Origin: Amycolatopsis antarctica
GTDB taxonomy: Bacteria > Actinomycetota > Actinomycetes > Mycobacteriales > Pseudonocardiaceae
Assembly (NCBI RefSeq): GCF_002262875.1
Contig: NZ_NKYE01000015.1
Span: 123,805-187,804 of the forward strand
Direction of reading: 5' to 3'
Length of the DNA: 64,000 bases
Positions 58,001 to 64,000 of this stretch are shown piece by piece. Position numbers and translations under genes: made by a program. Under the pieces are notes generated by a model. It searched no databases and was not told where the DNA came from. It saw nothing but the letters and a program-made list of their open reading frames with translations. The first letter of the stretch is position 1. Each line of letters opens with the position of its first letter.

Positions 58001-58842
58001 AGCGCAGCGGTGCCCTCTCCTCGATCAACCGGGCGGGCAGGCAACTGCTCCACGAGGGACCGCGGCTGGACGCCTGGCGCGCGCCGATCAGCAACGAGAC
58101 CTTCGCCTGGGGAACGGCGGAGGGGGAACTGTGGCGCGAGGCCGGACTCGACCGCTTGCGTACCGAGGTGACCGGGGTCCGGGTGGAACGCCCGGACGGC
58201 GCGGGACCGCGGATCGTCGTCGACAGCACAGTGGCGGCACCCGACGTCGAGGGTGCCTGGTTCGACCAGACCATGACCTACTCGATCGATCCGGCGTCCG
58301 GGCTCCGGCTCGGCCACCGCGTCGAGGCGCAGGGAGCCATGCGGGAACTGCCCTACCTGCCGAGGATCGGGGTCGCGCTGGCCGTGCCGGACGAACTCGA
58401 CCGCTTCACCTGGTACGGCCGCAAGGACGAGAGCTACCCGGACCGCCAGGACGGTACGCCGGTCGGCGTCTACACCACCGGAGTCGACGAGCAGTACGTT
58501 GAGTACCACCGCCCGCAGGACCACGGCAACCACACCGGCAGCCGGTGGGCCGCACTCAGCGACGGGCGCACCGGCGGGCTGCTCGTCGGCGGTGCGGGCA
58601 ACGTCGGCGTGACGGCGCACGACGAGCTCGACCGGGCGGCGTACCCGTTCCAGCTCCGGCGCAACGACGGCTGGTTCACCCTGCACGCCGACCACGCCGT
58701 GACCGGGGTCGGCGACACCCCGAACCCGGTACGGGAACGGTTCCAGGTGGCCGCGGACCGGGCGTACGAGTACGAGCTGACCCTGCGGCCGGTCAGCGCC
58801 GCCGAGCTCGACGCGATGCGGCCCGCCCCGGTGGCGCCATGA
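55081..58842 (+). CDS. Secreted GH2 beta-galactosidase with an inserted LamG-like domain
   Basis: A 1253-residue exported enzyme. Signal peptide about 1-25. Then a sugar-binding jelly roll (about 60-260, SVPHTWQTDG, FVWVNGQYAGY), an Ig-like domain, and a TIM barrel (about 380-640). The barrel has acid/base Glu485 in DTGNEAGLG and nucleophile Glu550 in FGEYAHAMGNS. A concanavalin/LamG-type domain (about 650-790, SLTLDAWVKPE to VDDVRIHDRALSPAEL) is inserted before the second Ig domain, and the C-terminal small-chain domain follows (about 940-1245). It hydrolyses terminal beta-galactosides outside the cell; the insert likely binds polymeric substrate. ATG 55081 has GGAGG upstream. A strong hairpin follows. 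Confidence 0.93.
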   Translation: MRRLGVVLAVTAFAGGILVPATAESAPDPVHAYLEDPARVAEGQEPAHARLTPYADEAAAARGDEESPFTRSLDGDWRIAMADRPEEVPAGFWSEGYDTGGADWRTVSVPHTWQTDGLDHPMFRNIATEMQPDDPPKVPRDVNPTGAYLKDFDLPADWSRRSTFLRFEGVTSAYFVWVNGQYAGYDQGGYTPAEFDISRALRPGPNRIAVQVHRWSAGSYLEDVDQWRYSGIFRSVGLHSTPGTYVEDVTLRTDLDEDYRDATLSAAVDLGHKPGGTTGRHEVTASLRDAAGTEVGRTSGAVDVTGPGARAELAIPVRDPAKWTDETPNLYSVVLTLTGPDGRVTHITGETTGFREIEIRDRQLLVNGEAPLFKGVNRAETDPDHGRHVPKAAQERDIALMKQVNINAVRNSHYPADPYFYELADRNGIWLDDEVDIETHNHENCAEWCQADEPEWRDAFMDRFTGMVERAKNHPSVFMWDTGNEAGLGAHHYEMAEWVKRNDPTRPVYHQSNDPDGDAPFADVWGPRYPSPEKFAEQAKSTTKPLIFGEYAHAMGNSLGNFREFWDIIRRNPATQGGFIWDWAEQSIRQPLRILPDSSGNDISAHISGAPEFVDGHRGKALAMSGLDDFVEVYRDPLLDITGTSLTLDAWVKPERPWNGDFRIVGKGDHQYALKMADENTLEFFVHSGTWQTVRAAVPPDFYDTWHRVTGTYDGTALRIHIDGREAAATPFTGAIDRSSAEVNIGRDFETSWNDPSDVGRMAHGAVDDVRIHDRALSPAELATGEPVPGALLALDLDGAEERGTHLSYGSSLSGLDGVVGADRDLQPETRQLAWVHQPIRFGYEGGALSVHNERRFAGTDDLLLRWKVTEGGTVLGEGEQPLRVGAGETATLTPPLPDVPGDGERFLTVEAVTATDAPMLPAGHVLAHDQFILGGSVVPMPGSGEIAAGQVDVEENADTVTALAGDTSYTVDKRSGALSSINRAGRQLLHEGPRLDAWRAPISNETFAWGTAEGELWREAGLDRLRTEVTGVRVERPDGAGPRIVVDSTVAAPDVEGAWFDQTMTYSIDPASGLRLGHRVEAQGAMRELPYLPRIGVALAVPDELDRFTWYGRKDESYPDRQDGTPVGVYTTGVDEQYVEYHRPQDHGNHTGSRWAALSDGRTGGLLVGGAGNVGVTAHDELDRAAYPFQLRRNDGWFTLHADHAVTGVGDTPNPVRERFQVAADRAYEYELTLRPVSAAELDAMRPAPVAP

Positions 58843-58848
58843 TCCGGC

Positions 58849-58878
58849 GGACGGTCCGGCCGGGGAGCCGGACCGTCC
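58849..58878 (+). terminator. Strong hairpin terminator after the beta-galactosidase
   Basis: A perfect 12-bp stem GGACGGTCCGGC / GCCGGACCGTCC with a 6-nt loop starts 6 nt after the stop. Its right arm overlaps a GTCC-N5-GGAC palindrome. Confidence 0.8.
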
Positions 58879-58887
58879 ACATCGGAC
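58875..58887. repeat. GTCC-N5-GGAC palindrome, intergenic copy
   Basis: Core ACATC. It partly overlaps the beta-galactosidase terminator stem. Confidence 0.5.
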
Positions 58888-59010
58888 GGAACTCCGGTGG
58901 CCGGAGTCCGGATCGGCCTCCGGCGACGGGGTGACCTACTGTGGGCGGGCCACCGCCCGGACGGAGCACAGCACCGCCGAGGCGACCAGCGGAACCGGAG
59001 GCGTCGGGGC

Positions 59011-60219
59011 GTGCACGGTCGGAAATCGTCGAGCGAGCGGACAGCCGGGAAACCGGGAACCCCCGTACTGGTGCGTTGGCGCCGGGACCATCCGTGGTTC
59101 GACCATCTCCTGGTCACCGCCGCGACCTACCGTGACCGCAACGGCGACCACTATTCGGCGGCGATCACCTTCTTCACCCTGCTGTCGATCGTGCCGTTGC
59201 TGATGATCAGTGTCGCGGTCGCCGGATTCGTGCTGGCGGGCAACGAGGAACTGCTCCTGCAGACCCAGCAGGCCATCACCCACGCCGTGCCGGGGGTGCT
59301 CAGCTCGACCACGGACGCCGTGGTGGCCACCGTGATCGAGGAGCGGAGCAGTTTCGGTGTCCTGGGGCTGTTCTTCGTGGCGTACTCCGGCTGGAGCTGG
59401 ATCAGCAACCTGCGTGACGCGCTCACCACCATGTGGGGCCGTCCCCGGCCGCAGAGGTCGGTGCTGCGCACCATCCTCGCCGATGTGGCGACGTTGATCG
59501 GGCTGGGCGCGGCGCTGGTGGTCTCCTTCGCGCTGACCGCGCTCGCCGGCGCGCTGGGGACGACCCTGCTGCGGCTGGTCGGGCTGGAGGACACCGGATG
59601 GGCGGGTGTCTCGCTGACCGTCCTGTCGATCGTGCTCGCCATCGGCGCCAACTGGCTGGTGCTGCTCTGGGTGTTGACGAAGCTGCCGCGGCACCGGGTG
59701 CCGTTCCGGGACGGCATGCGCCCGGCGATGTTCGCGGCCGTCGGCTTCGAGGTGCTCAAGCAGGCTGGGAACATCTACCTCGGGCTGCTCGGCAGGTCGC
59801 CCGCGGTCGCCGCTTTCGGGGCGTTGTTGGGCCTGCTGATCTTCATCTACCTGGTCTCCCGGTTCCTGCTGGTGGTGACCGTGTGGACCGCGCTCAACCC
59901 GCGGTACGCGACGGCGCGCGAACCGCTGCCGGACGCCCCGGCGCGCACCGTCGCCGACGAGGACGCCATGGCCGGCGGCGACCTCGGGACCGAGGGGCGC
60001 GAAGGTGCGCCGCCGAACGGGAACGACGAGCACGCGGGCGAGGAGCACCCGGCCGAACGGGACACGGCCGAACGGGATGCCGCAGAGGATCGGGATGCCA
60101 CAGAGAATCGGGACGAGGACGGTCCGGACTCCCGGAACGGGCCGCCGGGTGCGACCGGGGTGGTCGTCGCCGGTGCGGGCGCGTCGGCGATGACGCTCCG
60201 CTCCTTCCTCGGCCACTGA
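59011..60219 (+). CDS. YihY/BrkB family membrane protein
   Basis: A 402-residue protein. Residues about 25-300 have the family pattern: TYRDRNGDHYSAAITFFTLLSIVPLL, then about six transmembrane helices, with PGVLSS, WSWISNLRDALTTMWGRPRP, and VGFEVLKQAGNIYLG. A hydrophilic acidic tail (about 310-380) is rich in Glu, Asp, Arg and Asn with short AERD/ENRDED repeats. The family is an uncharacterised inner-membrane group, sometimes (wrongly) called RNase BN. GTG 59011 follows GGAGG by 9 nt. Convergent with htpG. Confidence 0.85.
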   Translation: MHGRKSSSERTAGKPGTPVLVRWRRDHPWFDHLLVTAATYRDRNGDHYSAAITFFTLLSIVPLLMISVAVAGFVLAGNEELLLQTQQAITHAVPGVLSSTTDAVVATVIEERSSFGVLGLFFVAYSGWSWISNLRDALTTMWGRPRPQRSVLRTILADVATLIGLGAALVVSFALTALAGALGTTLLRLVGLEDTGWAGVSLTVLSIVLAIGANWLVLLWVLTKLPRHRVPFRDGMRPAMFAAVGFEVLKQAGNIYLGLLGRSPAVAAFGALLGLLIFIYLVSRFLLVVTVWTALNPRYATAREPLPDAPARTVADEDAMAGGDLGTEGREGAPPNGNDEHAGEEHPAERDTAERDAAEDRDATENRDEDGPDSRNGPPGATGVVVAGAGASAMTLRSFLGH

Positions 60220-60238
60220 CCTGGCAGGCCCGAGTCTC

Positions 60239-60286
60239 CGGGATCCGGACCGGCCGGGACCCGGACCGCCCGGGATCCGGACCGCA
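60239..60286. repeat. Three tandem 16-bp repeats between convergent genes
   Basis: CGGGATCCGGACCGGC, CGGGACCCGGACCGCC and CGGGATCCGGACCGCA lie head to tail between the yihY-like and htpG stops. Each holds partial dyads, so the array may act as a bidirectional terminator. Confidence 0.6.
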
Positions 60287-60288
60287 GG

Positions 60289-60301
60289 GTCCACTGTGGA
60301 C
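60289..60301. repeat. GTCC-N5-GGAC palindrome, intergenic copy
   Basis: Core ACTGT, directly after the 16-bp tandem repeats and 39 bp before the htpG stop. Confidence 0.55.
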
Positions 60302-60340
60302 GAATCGCGGTGCGCGGGGTCCCGCGCACCGCGACCACTG

Positions 60341-62254
60341 TCAGAGTGTCCGCTCGAGCCTGCGTGCCAGGATCGACGTGAACCGTGCCGGATCGCCCAG
60401 CTCGCCGCCCTCGGCCAGCAGCGCCATCCCGTACAGCAGTTCGGCCGTCTCGGTGAGCTCCTCGTCGCCCGCCCGCTCACCGTGCGCGTCACGCAGGCCG
60501 CTCACCAGCGGGTGAGTGGGGTTGAGCTCGAGAATTCGCTTGATCTGCGGCATGTTCTGGCCCGAGGCGCGGTACATCTTCTCCAACGTGGGCGTGACGT
60601 CGTAGGCGTCGCCGACGATGCAGGCCGGGGAGGTGGTGAGCCGCGAGGACAGACGCACCTCCTTCACGTTCTCCTGCAGGGTCGTGGTCATCCAGGACAG
60701 CAGCCCGGCGAAGTCCTTCTGCCGTTGCTCCCGTTCCGCCTCGGCGGTCTCCTTCTCCTCGTCGGTGTCCAGATCGACCTGGCCCTTGGCGATCGACCGG
60801 AACTCCTTGCCGTCGAACTGCGGCACCGAGCCGACCCACATCTCGTCGATCGGGTCGGTGAGCACCAGGACCTCGAATCCCTTGGCGCGCAGGGCTTCCA
60901 TGTGCGGGGAGTTCTCGATGATGGACCGGGTCTCACCGGTCATGTAGTAGATGTGCTGCTGACCGTCCTTCATCCGCTCCACGTACTGGCGCAGGGTGGT
61001 CGGCGCGTCCTCGTCGTGGGTGGAGGGGAACGAGGAGATGTCCAGGATGGTGTCGCGGTTGTCGGCGTCCTCCAGCAGACCCTCCTTGACCGCCGAGCCG
61101 AACTCCTTCCAGAAAGTGGTGTAGCGGTCCGGGTGCTCGGTCATCATCGACTTGACCGTCGACAACACCTTGCGGATCAGTCGTTTGCGGATGAGCTGGA
61201 TGTGCCGGTCCTGCTGGAGGATCTCCCGCGAGACGTTCAGCGACAGGTCGGCCGCGTCGACGACGCCCTTGACGAAGCGCAGGTACTCCGGCATCAGCGC
61301 CTCGCAGTTGTCCATGATGAACACCCGCTTGACGTAGAGCTGGACCCCGCGCTTGCGCTCCCGCATGAACAGGTCGAGCGGTGCCTGGGCGGGAATGAAC
61401 ATCAGCGCCTGGTATTCGAAGGTTCCTTCCGCCTGCATGCGGATGACCTCGAGCGGATCGTTCCAGTCGTGGCTGACGTGCTTGTAGAACTCGGTGTACT
61501 CCTCGTCGGTCACCTCGTCCCTGGCGCGGGCCCACAACGCCTTCATCGAGTTGACGGTCTCGAGCTCGCGGGTCATCTCGCCGTCCTCGGCGGTCTTCTC
61601 CACGGCCAGCCGGATCGGCCAGGTGATGAAGTCGGAGTACCGCTTGACGATCTCGCGGACCTTCCACTGCGAGGTGTAGTCGGAGAGGTGGTCCTCGGCG
61701 TCCTCCGGCTTGAGGTGCAGGGTCACCGAGGTGCCCTGCGGCGCGTCCTCGACCGGTTCGATCGTGTAGGTGCCCTCCCCGCTGGACTCCCAGCGGACGC
61801 CGTGGGCCGAACCCGCGTGGCGGGTGAGCAGCTCGACCCGGTCGGCCACCATGAAGCTGGAGTAGAAGCCGACGCCGAACTGCCCGATGAGGTCCTGGGA
61901 GGCGGCGGCGTCCTGTGTCTCGCGCAGCTTGCGGAGGAACTCCGCGGTGCCCGATTTCGCGATCGTGCCGATGAGCTGGACGACGTCGTCCCGGGTCATG
62001 CCGATGCCGTTGTCCCGCACCGTCAGTGTCCGGTGCTCGGCGTCGATCTCGATCTCGACGTGCAGGTCGGAGGTGTCGGCGGCCAGATCCTTGTCGCGGA
62101 ACGCCTCCAGGCGCACCTTGTCCAGCGCGTCGGAGGCGTTGGAGACCAGCTCGCGGAGGAAGGTGTCCTTGTTCGAGTAGATCGAGTGGATCATCAGCTG
62201 CAGTAGCTGCCGGGCCTCGGACTGGAACTCGAGGGTTTCGACCTGCGTGGTCAC
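60341..62254 (-). CDS. htpG: HtpG (Hsp90-family chaperone)
   Basis: A 637-residue Hsp90. The N-terminal ATPase has SIYSNKDTFLRELVSNASDA, IDAEHRTLTVRDNGIGMT, LIGQFGVGFYSSFMVAD and GTSVTLHLK. The middle domain has LYVKRVFIMDN and RFVKGVVDAADLSLNVSRE, and the C-terminal dimerisation domain ends the protein. It acts as a cytoplasmic ATP-dependent chaperone. The GTG start at 62254 has GAAAGGAAA just upstream. I see no clear HrcA or HspR box before it. Confidence 0.95.
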   Translation of the reverse strand: MTTQVETLEFQSEARQLLQLMIHSIYSNKDTFLRELVSNASDALDKVRLEAFRDKDLAADTSDLHVEIEIDAEHRTLTVRDNGIGMTRDDVVQLIGTIAKSGTAEFLRKLRETQDAAASQDLIGQFGVGFYSSFMVADRVELLTRHAGSAHGVRWESSGEGTYTIEPVEDAPQGTSVTLHLKPEDAEDHLSDYTSQWKVREIVKRYSDFITWPIRLAVEKTAEDGEMTRELETVNSMKALWARARDEVTDEEYTEFYKHVSHDWNDPLEVIRMQAEGTFEYQALMFIPAQAPLDLFMRERKRGVQLYVKRVFIMDNCEALMPEYLRFVKGVVDAADLSLNVSREILQQDRHIQLIRKRLIRKVLSTVKSMMTEHPDRYTTFWKEFGSAVKEGLLEDADNRDTILDISSFPSTHDEDAPTTLRQYVERMKDGQQHIYYMTGETRSIIENSPHMEALRAKGFEVLVLTDPIDEMWVGSVPQFDGKEFRSIAKGQVDLDTDEEKETAEAEREQRQKDFAGLLSWMTTTLQENVKEVRLSSRLTTSPACIVGDAYDVTPTLEKMYRASGQNMPQIKRILELNPTHPLVSGLRDAHGERAGDEELTETAELLYGMALLAEGGELGDPARFTSILARRLERTL

Positions 62255-62829
62255 GACTTTCCTTTCGGCAGGGACGGGGTGGAACGGCGGCGGACGCCGG
62301 GTCCGGGGACGGGGTCGCGGTGCGGAGCGCCTGGCGTCGTCAGCCGGGCGGGCGGGCACCCGGCAGCGCCGGTGCGCCGCCGCTGTGCCCGGTGCCAGGC
62401 CCGGGTGGTCCGGGCGGGCGTCGATACCTGTTCCCCATGCGCGGAATCCTACCCAAGCGGAAACGGGCGGAGGTCCCAGTGGGAGGCCCCGGCGGCAACC
62501 CCGCCGCCTTCCGATGTCGCGAGCCTGGCACGGCCCACCCCCGGGAGCGCCGTGCCTGCGGAGCGAGCCCGGCGGGTTCACGCGAGTACCGAAGGGCTGG
62601 GCCATTCAGGTCTACCTTGTTGGTCCTTATGGCCGCGCCGGTCACCAGGGGTTAATGTCGACCCCACGCCCTCTCACACGCGATGGCCCGGCGATCTGCC
62701 GGGAGAGCCGCGTCGGCGTACCCGTTCGGAGTCTCGGTTCCACGACCTCTCCCCGTCACGGGCGCACTGCTCGGTTGTCCCGGCCCAGACTCTGCCGGTC
62801 GTGAATCTCACCGGCGGAAGGTCAGCGCG
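62255..62829. other. 575-bp gap between divergent htpG and the DUF3494 gene
   Basis: No convincing gene. A tiny minus-strand frame (complement of 62340-62438, 32 codons, Gly/Pro-rich, starting MGNRYRRPPG) has a GTAGGA before its ATG and could be a short leader peptide upstream of htpG, but support is weak. The stretch near 62600-62660 is less GC-rich and probably holds promoters for both flanking genes. Confidence 0.35.
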
Positions 62830-64000
62830 ATGCATCGCACCATGAGCAGGGCCGAGGGTCCCGGATCGCGCCGGAAGGGCGTGGTCGCGGCGCTGTCCGC
62901 GATCGGAGTCTCGGTGGCGTTGACGGTCGCGCTCGCCACGACCGTCCCGGCCTATGCCGCCGGTGACCCGGTGGGCCTCGGCACCGTGGCCGCGTACTCG
63001 GTACTGGGCGGGCAGGCCGTGACGAACACCGGTCCGTCGGTGCTCGGCGGGGACCTGGGTGTCAGCCCCGGCACGGCCGTCACCGGTTTCCCTCCCGGCA
63101 TCGTCGGCGGCACCATCCACGCCGCGGACGCCGCGGCGACACAGGCGCAGTCGGATCTGGCGATCGCCTACGACGACGCCGCCGGGCGCGCTCCGACGGA
63201 ATCGGTCGCGGGCAATCTGGTCGGGCGGACGCTCGTCGACGGCGTCTACAAGTCCACCGGTCCGCTGTCGTTGAGCGGCACCCTCACCCTGGACGGCCAG
63301 GGTGACCCGAACTCGGTGTTCGTGTTCCAGGCCGCGTCGACGTTGATCACCGCCTCGGCCAGCAGCGTCGACCTGATCAACGGCGCGCAGGCGTGCAATG
63401 TCTACTGGCAGGTCGGCAGTTCCGCGACACTGGGGACCGGATCGACCTTCGTCGGCACGATCATGGCGCTCACCTCCATCTCGGTGACGACGGGCACCGT
63501 CGTCGAGGGCAGGGCGCTCGCTCGCAACGGCCAAATTTCGCTCGACAGCAATGTGTTCACCAACCCCGGGTGCGACACCACGCCGCCGACCACCACGACG
63601 ACGTCGGACGACATGACCACGTCGGAGGACACGACCACGTCGGAGGACACGACCACGTCGGACGACACGACCACGTCGGACGACACGACCACGACCGAGG
63701 ACACGACCACGTCGGACGACACGACCACGACGGACGACACGACCACGACGGAGGACACGACCACGGCGGACGACACGACCACGACCGAGGACACGACCAC
63801 GTCGGACGACACGACCACGACGGACGACACGACCACGACGGACGACACGACCACGACGGACGACACGACCACGACCGAGGACACGACCACGTCGGACGAC
63901 ACGACCACGACCGAGGACACGAACAACACCGCCGGCAAGACACTCGCGGCAACTAGACACCCCACCGTCGCGACACGCAAACGAAACAACAAAAAACAGC
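62830..64000 (+). CDS. Secreted ice-binding-like (DUF3494) protein with Thr/Asp/Glu repeat tail, cut by window end
   Basis: At least 390 residues, running off the right edge without a stop. A signal peptide (about 1-44, ending VPAYAAG) leads into a DUF3494 beta-solenoid: GTVAAYSVLGGQAVTNTGPS, LGVSPGTAVTGFPPG, DLAIAYDDAAGR, GVYKSTGPLSLSGTLTLDG, VFVFQAASTLITAS and VGSSATLGTGSTFVGTIMA. The family includes ice-binding proteins and many surface adhesins or storage proteins of unknown ligand. After a lone Cys near 245 comes a long tail of TT[ST][DE]DT units. It ends TLAATRHPTV, near but not equal to the LAxTG signal of class E sortases. ATG 62830 is chosen at the start of the signal peptide. Confidence 0.85.
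   Translation, partial: MHRTMSRAEGPGSRRKGVVAALSAIGVSVALTVALATTVPAYAAGDPVGLGTVAAYSVLGGQAVTNTGPSVLGGDLGVSPGTAVTGFPPGIVGGTIHAADAAATQAQSDLAIAYDDAAGRAPTESVAGNLVGRTLVDGVYKSTGPLSLSGTLTLDGQGDPNSVFVFQAASTLITASASSVDLINGAQACNVYWQVGSSATLGTGSTFVGTIMALTSISVTTGTVVEGRALARNGQISLDSNVFTNPGCDTTPPTTTTTSDDMTTSEDTTTSEDTTTSDDTTTSDDTTTTEDTTTSDDTTTTDDTTTTEDTTTADDTTTTEDTTTSDDTTTTDDTTTTDDTTTTDDTTTTEDTTTSDDTTTTEDTNNTAGKTLAATRHPTVATRKRNNKKQ
63600..63920 (+). repeat. 18-bp coding repeat array (TT[ST][DE]DT units)
   Basis: About 17 tandem copies of an 18-bp unit built on ACGACCACG-NCN-GAN-GAC, encoding a flexible, acidic, Thr-rich stalk. Codons are almost identical between copies, which favours slippage and assembly collapse. 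Confidence 0.85.

Noticed and set aside
54814..58695. Extension of the DHA2 exporter frame to a 1769-codon protein antisense to the beta-galactosidase.
   Set aside because: The exporter has a good ribosome-binding site at its own GTG; the extension has no recognisable domains and lies opposite a certain gene.
63600..63920. Regular repeats that might suggest a CRISPR array.
   Set aside because: The 18-bp units have no unique spacers, stay in frame and encode a Thr/Asp/Glu stalk.

Overview
The window is high-GC (about 70%) DNA from an actinomycete, most likely of the Pseudonocardiales (Amycolatopsis/Prauserella type). This rests on the GC-rich codon use, frequent GTG/TTG starts, PucR, DUF5313 and RsbRST-type genes, an MbtH partner, and DtxR/IdeR-like iron boxes. 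The genus is an inference. The left edge cuts an iron-siderophore binding lipoprotein and the right edge cuts a secreted DUF3494 protein.

Layout. 0-5.9 kb: iron-uptake genes (binding protein, siderophore-interacting reductase, a decayed ABC ATPase) with two iron boxes, small regulators and enzymes, a Y-family polymerase, and a PucR regulator. 5.9-10.4 kb: an exported two-subunit molybdenum hydroxylase, an ADP-ribosylglycohydrolase and a duplicated histidine-rich protein. 10.5-38.8 kb: a nonribosomal peptide cluster. Its minus-strand unit reads M20 amidohydrolase/carbamoylase, NodU-type carbamoyltransferase, NRPS-A, MbtH, a small Cys-containing unknown, NRPS-B, NRPS-C, and perhaps an SDR. A divergent XRE/NB-ARC regulator and an MFS exporter lie beyond it. 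39-45 kb: a nitroreductase-hemerythrin fusion, a P450/ferredoxin/TetR operon, a HATPase, a NUDIX enzyme, an OhrR-like MarR, DUF5313 and a beta-carbonic anhydrase. 45.5-49.6 kb: an RsbR-S-T stress module with two PP2C phosphatases. 49.9-54.8 kb: a FecBCD-type metal/cofactor importer, a damaged DUF3237 gene and a DHA2 exporter. 55-64 kb: a secreted GH2 beta-galactosidase, a YihY membrane protein, HtpG, and an ice-binding-like protein.

The NRPS cluster is the main novelty. It has 7 carrier domains and 6 complete condensation domains but only 5 complete adenylation domains. Hand-read specificity codes are Asn-like (NRPS-A), Thr then Asn-like (NRPS-B), and Val-like then Ser (NRPS-C). Two carriers have no intact adenylation domain. 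The first follows a half-deleted C domain at the NRPS-A N-terminus; the other follows an A domain reduced to its C-terminal subdomain in NRPS-C. The co-directional carbamoyltransferase and carbamoylase suggest a carbamoylated, roughly heptapeptide product of unknown structure (inference).

A palindromic 13-mer GTCC-N5-GGAC occurs at least 16 times in genes and gaps. Inside the cluster genes it keeps one reading phase and uses codons that are rare here, which suggests a DNA-level function.
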